From Nocardia rhizosphaerihabitans (GTDB taxonomy: Bacteria; Actinomycetota; Actinomycetes; Mycobacteriales; Mycobacteriaceae): a stretch of 64,000 nt of DNA. Where the stretch lies: the NCBI RefSeq assembly GCF_014646295.1, contig NZ_BMNE01000003.1:615965-679964 (forward strand), in the 5' to 3' direction. Under the pieces are notes generated by a model, which saw only the letters and a program-made list of their open reading frames with translations, had not been told where the DNA came from and ran no database searches. Positions 7,175-16,020 of this stretch are shown piece after piece. Positions within the stretch are counted from its first letter, which is position 1. Every line of letters starts with the position of its first letter. The translations under genes were made by a program, and so were the position numbers.

Positions 7175-8113
7175 CTAGGGCGCGACCCGATCGCTCTCCA
7201 GCTCAGCCGATCGCCGGGCGTCCTGTCCACGAGGCGGCACCGGATGAGCCTGTGGCGGAACCGCACACGCCAGGTCAGCCGCTATCTCGCGGTAGCGGGC
7301 AGCGGCGGAATCCGCGGTGTTCCAGACGAGGGCGTAGCGGATGCGGGCTGCCTCGGCGGCAAACGGAATCCACGACAACCCGTCGCCGGGGCGGACATCC
7401 CAGGCCGGGCGGAGAGCGAGGACATCGCCTCCGAAACCGAGTTCGGCGGTGAACAACGCTCGGCGCGGCGAACTCTCGCGAATCGCCGCGGGCTGCCAGC
7501 CCGCGCGCGTCCAGGATTCGCGGACGGCGTCGTGGTAGCCCGGCGCCGCCGAACGCGCGAACCACAGCAGTGCGCTGCCCTCGAGGTCGGTCCATCGCAG
7601 TGCCTGCTGCTGTGCCAGCCGATGCCCGTCCGCTACCACTACACCGAGCTCGACATCGGCGACGATCGCATGCTCCAGTCCAGCCAGGTCGGCGGGCAGC
7701 AGGAGCACCCCGGCGTCGAGGGTTCCCGCCCGCAGCGCCGAAAGCTGTTCCGCGGTCTGCATATCGGTGATCTCGGCGACCGGATCACCCGCAGCCTGCC
7801 AGATCGCCGCCGCGAACTGGGGCGGCGCTCCGGGCGTCACAGCGACACGAGGAGCATGGCTCTCCCGCACCGCACGCTGTGCCCGGCGCGTAGCGTCCAC
7901 CGCTGCCTGCGCGTGCGGCACCAGTCGCAGACCGGCTGGTGTCACCGACATTCCCGCCGCGGTGCGCACGAACAGTGCGGCACCGAGCTCGCGTTCCAGC
8001 GCGATGATCTGCTGGCTCAGCGAGGTTGGCCGGATCCCGACCAGGTCGGCGGCCCTGGTGAGATTGCGCTCCTCGGCCACCGCGAGGAAATACCGCAACT
8101 GTCGCAACTCCAC
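7175..8113 (-). CDS. LysR-family transcriptional regulator
   Basis: A 312-residue LysR protein. The N-terminal winged helix starts [22 protein letters not shown], with the recognition part [21 protein letters not shown]. The effector-binding domain covers residues ~85-290. The start is GTG at 8113. Only ~20 bp separate this start from the resumed UvrA-like 3' fragment, so its native upstream promoter may have been cut off at the junction. DUF6506 is the likely co-transcribed partner; the effector is unknown. Confidence 0.88.
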   Translation of the reverse strand: MELRQLRYFLAVAEERNLTRAADLVGIRPTSLSQQIIALERELGAALFVRTAAGMSVTPAGLRLVPHAQAAVDATRRAQRAVRESHAPRVAVTPGAPPQFAAAIWQAAGDPVAEITDMQTAEQLSALRAGTLDAGVLLLPADLAGLEHAIVADVELGVVVADGHRLAQQQALRWTDLEGSALLWFARSAAPGYHDAVRESWTRAGWQPAAIRESSPRRALFTAELGFGGDVLALRPAWDVRPGDGLSWIPFAAEAARIRYALVWNTADSAAARYREIAADLACAVPPQAHPVPPRGQDARRSAELESDRVAP

Positions 8114-8130
8114 CCGACGACGCTAACGCA

Positions 8131-8328
8131 CTTCAGCGGTCGGGCTTGTGCTTGATCGTGGTGGAACACGACATGACCGTCGTCGCTCAGGCCGACCATG
8201 TCGTCGACATGGGACCGGGCGGCGGCGCGCAGGGCGGTCGCATCGTGGCGCAAGGGACACCGGAACAGGTCGCGACCGACACGATCAGCCGGACCGCGCC
8301 CTATCTGCGGGACCGCGTGAAGACCTGA
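8131..8328 (+). pseudogene. UvrA-paralogue, C-terminal fragment
   Basis: The frame encodes [20 protein letters not shown], then [21 protein letters not shown] and a stop at 8326-8328. This is the classic end of UvrA-type ATPases (D-loop/His switch VVEHD, then the GPGxGxxGG motif). Similarity begins at about 8131. Between 1346 and 8131 the whole second Walker A to signature region (~250 residues) is absent, so the event removed DNA as well as adding it. Confidence 0.8.
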
Positions 8329-8386
8329 CGAGCGGCACGCCGGGCAAATATAGGGCTATCCGATGGTGCGGGCCTATCGTGGGGCA

Positions 8387-8992
8387 ATGCCCGTGTACGA
8401 CGGGGAGGGGAAACCGGCGCGTGACCGAACCCGGCAGGCGATGCTGATCGCCGGCGGGTGCTCGGTCGTTCTCGGCGTCGTGACGCTGCTGTGGCCCGGC
8501 CGCAGCCAATCCACGCTGGCCGACCTGTTCGGCACCTCGCTGCTGCTCAGTGCCGCCGTGCAGGCGTACCTGGCGCTGCGGGCGCGGATCGCGTTGCTGC
8601 TGCGGGGACTGGTTCTGGTGAGCGCGGCGCTCACCGTCATCCTGGCGATGCTGGCCTTCGAGGGCGGCAACATCGAACTGCTCGCGCTGTGGATCGGGAT
8701 CGGCTGGTCGGTCCGTGGCATCGTGCAGGCACTGGTCGCGGCCTGGGACGCCGACGTCACCGACGGCTGGCTGCACGAGATCTGCGGACTCGGCACGGCG
8801 GCGATCGGGATCACGATGATCGCCATGAAGTTCCAGACCGTCACCGGGCTGGCGACGGTCGCCGGGAGCGCGCTGCTCGTGATCGGCGTGCTGGAACTGC
8901 TCGCCGGTGGGATGCTGAACACGGCACTGCGCGCCGCACGGCAGGCGCCGACCGAAACCGCGGTCGTCCACCGACCTGCCGCCACCGAATAA
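8387..8992 (+). CDS. HdeD/DUF308-like membrane protein
   Basis: A 201-residue protein with six predicted hydrophobic helices (for example AMLIAGGCSVVLGVVTLLW, LLRGLVLVSAALTVILAML, VAGSALLVIGVLELLAGGM) and the paired-helix repeat typical of HdeD/DUF308 proteins, including GxxxxxxGxxxLxxP-like turns. HdeD relatives are linked to acid resistance in enterobacteria; in actinobacteria the role is unknown. I chose ATG 8387 (MPVYDGEGKPARD); ATG 8363 is possible. A terminator hairpin follows the stop. Confidence 0.75.
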   Translation: MPVYDGEGKPARDRTRQAMLIAGGCSVVLGVVTLLWPGRSQSTLADLFGTSLLLSAAVQAYLALRARIALLLRGLVLVSAALTVILAMLAFEGGNIELLALWIGIGWSVRGIVQALVAAWDADVTDGWLHEICGLGTAAIGITMIAMKFQTVTGLATVAGSALLVIGVLELLAGGMLNTALRAARQAPTETAVVHRPAATE

Positions 8993-8998
8993 GTAGTG

Positions 8999-9025
8999 AA
9001 TCCCACACTGGCAGTGCGGGATTCG
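8999..9025 (+). terminator. Terminator hairpin after HdeD-like gene
   Basis: A near-perfect 13-bp inverted repeat (GAATCCCACACTG against CAGTGCGGGATTC, one mismatch) begins 7 nt after the stop, followed by GATGTTT. Confidence 0.6.
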
Positions 9026-9213
9026 ATGTTTACGCGAACGCCCGGACAACGTGACGTTGCGGGCAGCGGAGCGGGTGCTGAACTCTCCGTGCCAGGCCGT
9101 TCACAGCTGGGGCAACTGTGCTGCGCGCCGGTAGCGTGGCCCGCGGCGTGCGCACGGGAGGGCCCGGTCGGCGCGCCGCGTCCGCAGCCCGATGTGAGCC
9201 CAGGAGAAATGTG

Positions 9214-10644
9214 GTGTCGCGCGTAACCCCCGGCGAAGCCGCCGATACCGTCCAGCGTGAAGAGCTGGCCATGCGGCGCATGACCGAGAGTCTGGTCGAA
9301 GACCTGTCCGAGAACGTCCCCGCCGACCAGGTGACCTCGGCGGTGGGCGCCGCGCATCATCGATTCGCGGGCAAGCCGATCCGGGAATTCGTGCCCATCC
9401 TGGTCGAGCGGATCGTGCGCACCGAACTCGCCGATCCCGATCCGACCGTCCGGGTGCCCGCACCCGCGACCACCGTCCGCGCCACCACCCCCGACCCGGC
9501 ACCGGCCACTGCGCCCGAAGCCGACGGGGAGCGCAGGAGCCTGGTGAGCAGACGCGGCGTGCTGCCGCTGTCGATCGGTGCGGTCACCGTCGTCGCCGCG
9601 GTCGCGGCCGGGGTGATCCTGCTGCCGGGCGGTGCCGACGCCCCCGCCGCCGAGACGCCCGTCGCGGCGGCGACCACCGTGCGCGGTGTCGTCGGCTCGG
9701 AGAAGATGGCGTTCTTCCAGGACGAGCGCGTGGTGAAGGTGCTCGCCGACAACGGGGTGAAGGTGGAGGTCGAACCGGCCGGGTCGCGCCAGATCGCGAC
9801 AACGGTCGACCTCGGTCAGTTCGATTTCGCGTTCCCGTCGAGCAGCCCCGCCGCCGAACGGATCCAGCGGCAGCGCAACATCACCGCCAAGTACACGCCG
9901 TTCTCCTCGCCGATCGCGATCGCCACCTACCGGCCCATCGCGGACCTGCTGACCGCGGCCGGGGTGATCAAGCCGGGCCCGGTCGCGACCTTCGACATGA
10001 ACCGGTACCTGGAACTCGCGGGCACCGGCGTGCAGTGGGACGACCTGCCCGACAACGCCACCTACCCGGTCGCGAAGAACATTCTGGTCTCGACCACCGA
10101 CCCGCGCAGCTCCAACTCCGCCGCCATGTACCTGTCGATCGCGAGCTACGTCGCCAACGACCACACCATCGTGCGCGGCGCCACCGCCGAACAGCATGTG
10201 CTGCCCGTCCTGTCGAAACTGTTCCTCGCCCAGGGCTACACCGACAACAGCAGCGAAGGCCCGTTCACCCAGTACCTCACCAACGGGATGGGCCCGACAC
10301 CGCTGGTGTGCATCTATGAAGCCCAGTTCGTCGAGGCCGCGGGCGAGGGCCGGATCAAGCCGGACATGGTGCTGACCTACCCGACCCCGACGGTGCTGTC
10401 GAGCCACACCCTGGTCCCGCTGACCGGCACCGGTGACACGATCGGCAAGCTGCTCACCGAGAACCCCGAGCTGCGGCGCCTGGCCGCCGAGCACGGCTTC
10501 CGGACCGGCGACAACGCGCAGTTCACGGCGGTCGCCGCCGAACGGAATGTGCCGGTCCCGGCCGACCTGATCGACGTGGTCGACGCGCCCGCCTACGACA
10601 CACTCGAGCACCTGCTCGACGGAGTCGCCAACTCCTACAACTGA
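9214..10644 (+). CDS. Membrane-anchored periplasmic-binding-like protein with N-terminal helical domain
   Basis: A 476-residue protein. Residues ~12-65 form a helical bundle (MRRMTESLVEDLSENVPADQ, then FVPILVERIVRTEL). A Pro/Ala-rich linker (~68-100) leads to one membrane helix (~108-135, LPLSIGAVTVVAAVAAGVIL). The extracellular part (~150-476) resembles a type-2 solute-binding fold: GSEKMAFFQDERVVKVL, FDFAFPSSSPAAERIQ, NILVSTTDPRSSNSAAMYLS. Start GTG 9214 follows AGGAGA by 6 nt; GTG 9211 is possible. No transporter partner lies nearby, which points to sensing or envelope binding. A strong terminator follows. The precise family is uncertain. Confidence 0.65.
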   Translation: MSRVTPGEAADTVQREELAMRRMTESLVEDLSENVPADQVTSAVGAAHHRFAGKPIREFVPILVERIVRTELADPDPTVRVPAPATTVRATTPDPAPATAPEADGERRSLVSRRGVLPLSIGAVTVVAAVAAGVILLPGGADAPAAETPVAAATTVRGVVGSEKMAFFQDERVVKVLADNGVKVEVEPAGSRQIATTVDLGQFDFAFPSSSPAAERIQRQRNITAKYTPFSSPIAIATYRPIADLLTAAGVIKPGPVATFDMNRYLELAGTGVQWDDLPDNATYPVAKNILVSTTDPRSSNSAAMYLSIASYVANDHTIVRGATAEQHVLPVLSKLFLAQGYTDNSSEGPFTQYLTNGMGPTPLVCIYEAQFVEAAGEGRIKPDMVLTYPTPTVLSSHTLVPLTGTGDTIGKLLTENPELRRLAAEHGFRTGDNAQFTAVAAERNVPVPADLIDVVDAPAYDTLEHLLDGVANSYN

Positions 10645-10660
10645 CCGACGACAGCACCCG

Positions 10661-10690
10661 GTGCCGCGCAGCTCCACAGCTGCGCGGCAC
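10661..10690 (+). terminator. Strong terminator hairpin
   Basis: A perfect 13-bp stem (GTGCCGCGCAGCT and its complement) with a 4-nt loop, 16 nt after the preceding stop, followed by TCGTGTTTCC. It isolates the next gene's promoter. Confidence 0.8.
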
Positions 10691-10707
10691 TCGTGTTTCC
10701 AACCACG

Positions 10708-10746
10708 AAAAAGGGGGTGGCGAACCGGGCGGACTGTCGTTATGGT
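10708..10746 (+). promoter_or_regulatory. WhiB7-like promoter of the ABC-F leader
   Basis: An AAAAA tract (10708-10712) lies 5 bp upstream of a -35-like TGGCGA (10718-10723); after a 17-bp spacer comes TATGGT (10741-10746). WhiB7-dependent promoters of antibiotic-resistance genes carry an A/T tract just upstream of -35. A start about 7 nt after the -10 would place the RNA 5' end nearly at the leader ORF. Confidence 0.5.
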
Positions 10747-10756
10747 CGTAAACCTC

Positions 10757-10783
10757 ATGGGTATCGGTTTCCTGTTCTTGTGA
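10757..10783 (+). CDS. Short leader ORF (8 codons) upstream of ABC-F gene
   Basis: ATG at 10757 encodes MGIGFLFL then TGA. It lies about 10 nt after the putative -10 box and 138 nt before the ABC-F start. Short leader ORFs upstream of ABC-F resistance genes are known to sense antibiotic-stalled ribosomes. The hydrophobic ending (FLFL) could be a stall site. It is too short to prove by coding statistics. Confidence 0.5.
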   Translation: MGIGFLFL

Positions 10784-10866
10784 TCGCGCCGAACGCGTCG
10801 AGCTGAGCTCCGCGTTCCACCACCGCACGCCACCTCGCTCGGTCAGCGTGCGTTTCCCTCGATCCA

Positions 10867-10906
10867 GCCCCGGCACGGGGCCTTTCGTGCGGCCTCGCGC
10901 GGGCCG
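10867..10906 (+). promoter_or_regulatory. Possible attenuator hairpins before ABC-F start
   Basis: Two small hairpins lie in series: GCCCCG-GCA-CGGGGC (10867-10881), followed by CTTTCGT, and CGGCC/GGCCG (10890-10906), ending 5 nt before the AGGAG ribosome site. An alternative pairing, GCACG (10873-10877) with CGTGC (10886-10890), would break both. This is compatible with ribosome-mediated attenuation but is not proof. Confidence 0.4.
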
Positions 10907-10921
10907 AGAACAGGAGCTGCC

Positions 10922-12553
10922 ATGACCAGCACCGCCCAACTCACCCTCCACGACGTCACCAAGCGCTACGACGCCACCACCGTCCTCGACACCGTGTCGC
11001 TGTCGATCGCACCCGGCGAAACGGTCGGCGTGATCGGCGAGAACGGTTCAGGCAAGTCCACCCTGCTCCGGCTACTCGCCGGAGCCGAACAGCCCGACAA
11101 CGGCAGCGTGATCGTCTCGGCGCCCGGCGGCATCGGCTACCTCCCGCAGGCACTCGAACTGCCCGGCACCGCGACCGTCGCCGCGGCCATCGACCACGCG
11201 CTGGCCGACCTCCGGACACTCGAGGCACAGCTGCGCAGCACCGAACGGCAACTGGCACAAGGTGATCCGGCGATGCTCGACGACTACGCGGTACTGCTCG
11301 CCCGATTCGAAGCACGCGACGGCTACCTCGCCGACACCCGCGTCGACATCGCCCTGGCCGCGCTCGGCCTGCCCGGGCTCGACCGGAACCGCCCGCTCTC
11401 GACGCTGTCCGGCGGGGAGAAGGCCCGGCTCGCGCTGGCGGCGACGCTGGCCTCGTCGCCGGAGTTGCTGTTGCTCGACGAACCGACCAACGACCTCGAC
11501 GACGCCGCGGTCGCCTGGCTCGAACAACAGCTGCGCGCACATCGGGGCACGGTGGTCGCGGTGACCCACGACCGGGTGTTCCTGGAACGGATCACCAGCA
11601 CCATCGTCGAGGTCGATGCCGGGCAGGTCGCCCGCTTCGGCGACGGATACCCCGGCTACCTGGCGGCGAAGGCGGCCCAACGGCGCAGGGCCGCACAGGA
11701 ATACGCGGACTGGCGGGCCGAACTGGCACGCAGCAGGCGACTGGCCGAATCGAATGTGATCCGGCTCGAAGCGATACCGCGGAAGCTGCCGCTGGCCGTG
11801 TTCGCCGCCGGTCCGTTCCGGGCGCGGGGACGTGGGCACGGTGCGATGTCGCGCATCCGCAACGCCAAAGAGCGGGTCGCGCGGCTCCATGCCGATCCGG
11901 TGGCGGCGCCGATCGATCCGCTGCAATTCCGCGGGGCGGTGCCGACGACGATCGAGGACGGGTCGGCGGGCCCGGTCGCCGAGCTGACCGGCGTCCGCGT
12001 CGGCGATCGCCTCACACTGCCCGAACTGCGCGTCGAACCCGGCGCGCGGTTGCTCGTGACCGGGCCGAACGGCGCGGGCAAGACCACCCTGTTGCGTGTA
12101 CTCGCCGGTGACTTGCGGCCGGACGCCGGAACTGCGCGGATCACCGGCCGGGTGGGCTGGCTGCGGCAAGAACCTCCCCGCTACCCGGCGTCGGCGACCG
12201 TGCTCACCGCGTTCGCCACCGGCAGACCCGGCCACCCCGACGACCACGCGGACACCCTGCTCGACCTCGGCCTGTTCCATCCCGCCGAACTCGCGCTGCG
12301 GGTCGGTGAGCTGTCCTACGGGCAGCGCAGGCGCATCGAGATCGCCCGCCTGGTCACCGAACCCGCCGACCTGCTGCTGCTCGACGAACCGACCAACCAC
12401 CTCGCCCCGGCACTGGTCGAGGAACTCGAGCAGGCGCTCGACGAGTTCCAGGGCGCCCTGGTGATCGTCACCCACGACCGGCAGTTGCGCCGCCGGTTCA
12501 CCGGGGACCGGATGACACTGCGGGCCGGGGAGGTTGCCGAGGTGGCCGCCTAG
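10922..12553 (+). CDS. ABC-F family ATPase (ribosome-protection type)
   Basis: A 543-residue soluble protein with two ABC domains and no membrane segments. Domain 1 has Walker A GENGSGKST (~residue 41), signature LSGGEKARLALA and Walker B LLLLDEPTNDLD. The charged interdomain linker is at ~240-330. Domain 2 has GPNGAGKTT, signature LSYGQRRRIEIARL and LLLLDEPTNHLA. ABC-F proteins bind the ribosomal E site and displace antibiotics or rescue stalled ribosomes. AGGAG sits 5 nt before the ATG. The leader ORF, hairpins and WhiB7-like promoter upstream favour an antibiotic-inducible resistance role, though the drug class cannot be read from sequence. Confidence 0.9.
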   Translation: MTSTAQLTLHDVTKRYDATTVLDTVSLSIAPGETVGVIGENGSGKSTLLRLLAGAEQPDNGSVIVSAPGGIGYLPQALELPGTATVAAAIDHALADLRTLEAQLRSTERQLAQGDPAMLDDYAVLLARFEARDGYLADTRVDIALAALGLPGLDRNRPLSTLSGGEKARLALAATLASSPELLLLDEPTNDLDDAAVAWLEQQLRAHRGTVVAVTHDRVFLERITSTIVEVDAGQVARFGDGYPGYLAAKAAQRRRAAQEYADWRAELARSRRLAESNVIRLEAIPRKLPLAVFAAGPFRARGRGHGAMSRIRNAKERVARLHADPVAAPIDPLQFRGAVPTTIEDGSAGPVAELTGVRVGDRLTLPELRVEPGARLLVTGPNGAGKTTLLRVLAGDLRPDAGTARITGRVGWLRQEPPRYPASATVLTAFATGRPGHPDDHADTLLDLGLFHPAELALRVGELSYGQRRRIEIARLVTEPADLLLLDEPTNHLAPALVEELEQALDEFQGALVIVTHDRQLRRRFTGDRMTLRAGEVAEVAA

Positions 12554-12644
12554 GCGCGGGCCGAATTTGCTGTTCCGGCAATGATTCTGGTCAACCCGCA
12601 CGGTCGGTGGCGATACTCGGGCCCTCATCCGAGGAGGATCACCC

Positions 12645-14018
12645 ATGCTGGACAACCCCACCCGCACGCGTGCCGCGGCCGGCGCCGTCCATCCCTGGAC
12701 GGTGCTGGCCGTGTGCTCGCTGAGCCTGTTCGTCGTCGGGCTCGACGCGACCATCGTCACCGTCGCCCTGCCCGCGATCGCCGATGGCGTGCATATCGGT
12801 ACCCAGGGACTGGAGTGGATCGTCGACGCCTACACCCTGGCGCTGGCGAGCTTCCTCATCACCTCCGGCGCGCTCGCCGACCGATTCGGCAGGCGCCGCG
12901 TATTCCGGCTCGGGCTGATCGTTTTCGGTGTCGCGTCGGCGGCGTGCGCGGTCGCGCCGACGCTCGAGGTGCTGATCGCGGCCAGGATCGCCCAGGGCAT
13001 CGGTGGCTCGATGCTGAGTCCGGTGGCGCTGGCGATCGTGGTGGCCACGATCACCGATCCGCGGCAGCGGGCCAGGGCGATCGGGGTGTGGGCGGCGGTG
13101 TTCGGGCTGAGCATGGCGGTCGGGCCGACGCTCGGTGGCGCACTGGTGGACGGGTTCGGCTGGCGGTCGGTGTTCTGGATCGCGGTGCCGGTCGTGGTCG
13201 TCGCCCTCGTCCTGACGATGCTGGTGGTGCCGGAATCCCGGGGACAACGCCCGCGGCGGATCGACAGTGCGGGGCAGGTGCTGCTGGTCGTGGTCGTCGG
13301 CGGGGTGATCGCGGTGCTCATCGAAGGCCCGCGGATCGGCTGGACGTCGACCGCGGCGATCCTCGGCCACCTCGGCATCGGTGCGGCGGCAGGCGGATTC
13401 GTGTGGGTCGAGCGCCGGGTGGCCGAACCGTTGATGGATCTGCGGTTGTTCCGGCGACCGCCGTTCACCGCGGCGGTGGCCGGCGCGGTCGTCGTGTTCG
13501 TCGCGTTGACGACGACATTGCTGCTGAGCACCTGGCATCTGCAGCACGAGCGGGGAATGAGCGCGGTCGCGGCGGGCGCGATCACGCTGCCTTTGGCAGT
13601 GGCCGCGACAGTGTGCGCGCCGCTGTCGGGAGTGCTCGTCGCCCGCGTCGGCGCCCGGGCGCCGCTGCTGCTGGCGGGCGGATTCCTTACCGCCGGTGGG
13701 CTGTTGCTCGCCACGGCAGGGACGGGCACCGCGGTATTGCTGGTGGCACTCGGACTCGTCGGCATCGGGTTCGGTTTCGCCAACGCGCCGATCACCAACA
13801 CCGCGGTGAGCGGGCTGCCCGCCGACCGGGCTGGGGTGGCCGGGGGCATCACCTCCACCGCACGGCAGGTGGGCGCGGCGGTCGGTATCGCGGTCGCGGG
13901 CGGGCTGATCGCCGCGGCAGATCCGATCGGCGGGGCGCGGGTCGGGTGGTCTCTGGTGGCGGCGTGCGGGCTGCTGGTGCTCATCCTCGCCCGGCTTGCT
14001 CCCGCGAAATCGTCCTGA
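12645..14018 (+). CDS. MFS drug efflux transporter, DHA2 (EmrB/QacA) family
   Basis: A 457-residue integral membrane protein. It shows the DHA2 family motif LDATIVTVALPAI in helix 1, the loop 2-3 motif GALADRFGRRRVF, and motif C-like GPTLGGALVDGFGWRSVFWI in helix 5. About 12-14 helices follow. Proton-driven export of lipophilic compounds is the usual role. GAGGAGG just upstream sets the ATG at 12645. It follows the ABC-F gene on the same strand by 91 nt, so both could serve resistance, but a separate promoter is possible. Confidence 0.87.
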   Translation: MLDNPTRTRAAAGAVHPWTVLAVCSLSLFVVGLDATIVTVALPAIADGVHIGTQGLEWIVDAYTLALASFLITSGALADRFGRRRVFRLGLIVFGVASAACAVAPTLEVLIAARIAQGIGGSMLSPVALAIVVATITDPRQRARAIGVWAAVFGLSMAVGPTLGGALVDGFGWRSVFWIAVPVVVVALVLTMLVVPESRGQRPRRIDSAGQVLLVVVVGGVIAVLIEGPRIGWTSTAAILGHLGIGAAAGGFVWVERRVAEPLMDLRLFRRPPFTAAVAGAVVVFVALTTTLLLSTWHLQHERGMSAVAAGAITLPLAVAATVCAPLSGVLVARVGARAPLLLAGGFLTAGGLLLATAGTGTAVLLVALGLVGIGFGFANAPITNTAVSGLPADRAGVAGGITSTARQVGAAVGIAVAGGLIAAADPIGGARVGWSLVAACGLLVLILARLAPAKSS

Positions 14019-14035
14019 CCAGCGGAATCGGTTGT

Positions 14036-14053
14036 CGCGAAAAAGATTTCGCG
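14036..14053 (+). terminator. Small hairpin after MFS gene
   Basis: A perfect 7-bp stem CGCGAAA/TTTCGCG with an AAGA loop, 17 nt after the MFS stop. It may be a weak terminator or an operator for the next gene. Confidence 0.35.
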
Positions 14054-14125
14054 GCGAGCGATGAGTTCCCGGATCGGCCACCGTCTCAATGAGTGCTACC
14101 TGTAGCCGAGATCCGGGAGAGTCGC

Positions 14126-14953
14126 ATGACCGCCAGCTCCGCCGTCACCACCGGCACCCTCGTGGTGCCCGATGCCCGCCTGTACTACGAGGTACGCGGG
14201 ACGGGACCGCTGTTCGTGCTCGTCGGCGCGCCGATGAACGCCGCCGCGTTCGCACCGCTGGCCGCACAGCTCGCCCCGACAAACACCGTGCTGACCACCG
14301 ATCCGCGTGGGCATTTCGGCAGCCCCCTCGACGATCCGCACCAGGATTCGACGGTGCCGGCCCGTGCCGACGACCTCGCCCGGCTGATCACCCACCTCGA
14401 CGCCGGTCCGGCGGTGGTGTTCGGTTCCAGCGGCGGCGCCGTCAGCGCGCTCGCGCTCGCCCAGACCAACCCCGACCTGGTCACCACCGTCGTCGCCCAC
14501 GAACCGCCGCTGCGCGAGCTGCTGCCCGACGCGGCGGACCAGCGCGCCGTCACCGAGGACATCATCGCCACCTACGACACCGGCGACGTGCTCGGCGCGT
14601 GGCGGAAGTTCTTCGCCCAGACCGGTTTCGCGATCCCGGACGCGCAAGTGCAGCGGATGTTCGGCGGTGACCGCGATCCACGGCAGGTCGCCAGCGAACG
14701 CCACTGGTTCGACCATGAATTGCGCGCCACCACCGGCTGGGTGCCCGACCCGCCGTTGCTGCGTTCGGTGCCCACCCGCGTGATCGTCGGCATCGGGGAC
14801 GCATCGACCGGACAGTTCTGTGACCGCACATCGCGAGAGCTGGCCGCGGCGTTGGGTATCGAGCCGGTGCTGTTTCCCGGTGATCACACCGGATTCGTCG
14901 GTGACCCGATCGCGTTCGCCGCCCGCTTGCAGGAAGTGCTGGACGAGCCGTGA
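14126..14953 (+). CDS. Alpha/beta hydrolase
   Basis: A 275-residue alpha/beta-hydrolase fold protein. It has the oxyanion region LFVLVGAPMNAAAF (~30), the nucleophile elbow GSSGGAVSALAL with the catalytic Ser (~105), a cap region (~130-200), an acidic residue near VGIGDAS (~225) and the catalytic His in PGDHTGFVGDP (~255). The substrate is unknown; the family includes esterases and haloperoxidase-like enzymes. ATG 14126 follows GGGAGA by 5 nt. It is monocistronic, facing the WYL regulator gene end. Confidence 0.8.
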   Translation: MTASSAVTTGTLVVPDARLYYEVRGTGPLFVLVGAPMNAAAFAPLAAQLAPTNTVLTTDPRGHFGSPLDDPHQDSTVPARADDLARLITHLDAGPAVVFGSSGGAVSALALAQTNPDLVTTVVAHEPPLRELLPDAADQRAVTEDIIATYDTGDVLGAWRKFFAQTGFAIPDAQVQRMFGGDRDPRQVASERHWFDHELRATTGWVPDPPLLRSVPTRVIVGIGDASTGQFCDRTSRELAAALGIEPVLFPGDHTGFVGDPIAFAARLQEVLDEP

Positions 14954-14992
14954 GAGGTGCTGGGGCAGCGCGTCATCGGCGGGCAGTCGGTG

Positions 14993-15958
14993 CTAGTCGG
15001 CACCCGGTGCATCGACGGCGGCGCGGCAGCGGTCACTCAATCTGCGCAGTGCCGTGACGAGTTCGGGAGGGCCGGTGACGGTGAAGTCGGTGTCCAGCGC
15101 GGTGATCATCCAGGCGAGCGAGGCAGGGGAGTCCGCGCCCAGGTGCAGCAGAGAGGTCTTGTCGTCGACGGGTTCGAGAACACCGGTGCCGGGCCACAGA
15201 CGTTCGGCGATCTCGGTGGCAGGCCGGTGCAGGGTGACAACCGTGCGCCACGGCCATGACGCGCTCGAGAGTCTGCGCGACAGATACGTGGCCGCGTCGC
15301 CGTCGGGCAGTGGGCGCGGGGTGAAACGCGGGCCGGTCGGGATCCGCGGGTACAGCCGGTCGACCCGGAACGATCGCCAGTCCTTCCTGCCGACGTCCCA
15401 GGCGACCAGATACCAGTGCCTGCTGAAGTTGACCAGCGAGTCGGGTTCGGTGTCGCGCACGGAGGTGCGGCCGGTGTGATCGGTGTAGTCGAACCGCAGG
15501 CGTTCCTGCCGCCGACACGCGTCCGCGATCGCCAACAGGGTTTCCGATGTCACGCGCGGTGCCTCGGCGGCGACGCGCACCATCGACTGCTGCAGGGTGC
15601 TCAGCCGGTGCCGCAGCCGCGACGGCAGTACCTGTTCCAGCTTGGCCAGCGCCCGCAGCGAGGCGTCCTCGATGCCGGTGACGGTGCCACCCGAGGTCGT
15701 GCGCAGACCGACCGCGACGGCCACCGCCTCCTCGTCGTCGAGCAGCAACGGCGGCATCGACGTACCGGCACCCAGCCGATAGCCCGCCGTCCCCTGCAAG
15801 GCCTGCACCGGATAACCGAGTCCACGCAGCCGCTCGATATCGCGGCGCACCGTGCGCGCGGTGACGTCGAGCTTGGCGGCGAGCTCGGCGCCGGACCACG
15901 CGCGGTGGGTTTGCAACAGCGACAGCAGACGAAGCAACCGGGCCGACGTTTCGGACAT
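14993..15958 (-). CDS. YafY/WYL-domain transcriptional regulator
   Basis: A 321-residue protein. The N-terminal DeoR-type winged helix is MSETSARLLRLLSLLQTHRAW, with VTARTVRRDIERLRGLGYPV. The WYL domain at ~135-215 (RLRFDYTDHTGRTS, then HWYLVAWDVGRKDWRSFRVDR) usually binds a ligand or nucleic acid end, followed by a WCX-like extension. It is divergent from the epoxide hydrolase gene with an inverted repeat between, so it likely controls that gene and itself. Confidence 0.85.
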   Translation of the reverse strand: MSETSARLLRLLSLLQTHRAWSGAELAAKLDVTARTVRRDIERLRGLGYPVQALQGTAGYRLGAGTSMPPLLLDDEEAVAVAVGLRTTSGGTVTGIEDASLRALAKLEQVLPSRLRHRLSTLQQSMVRVAAEAPRVTSETLLAIADACRRQERLRFDYTDHTGRTSVRDTEPDSLVNFSRHWYLVAWDVGRKDWRSFRVDRLYPRIPTGPRFTPRPLPDGDAATYLSRRLSSASWPWRTVVTLHRPATEIAERLWPGTGVLEPVDDKTSLLHLGADSPASLAWMITALDTDFTVTGPPELVTALRRLSDRCRAAVDAPGAD

Positions 15959-15977
15959 GCCTCCAGAATGCCCGCAA

Positions 15978-16000
15978 CTTAGGCCCGATTCCGACCTAAG
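15978..16000. promoter_or_regulatory. Operator-like inverted repeat between WYL regulator and epoxide hydrolase
   Basis: CTTAGG (15978-15983) and its complement CCTAAG (15995-16000) are separated by 11 nt, centred in the 62-bp divergent gap. The spacing (centres ~17 bp apart) suits a dimeric regulator. Confidence 0.5.
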
Positions 16001-16020
16001 CGGTTCGTAGCGTGATCGGC

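Noticed and set aside
8374..10833. 819-codon minus-strand open frame
   Set aside because: Runs antisense through two real genes and intergenic terminators; translation resembles no protein.
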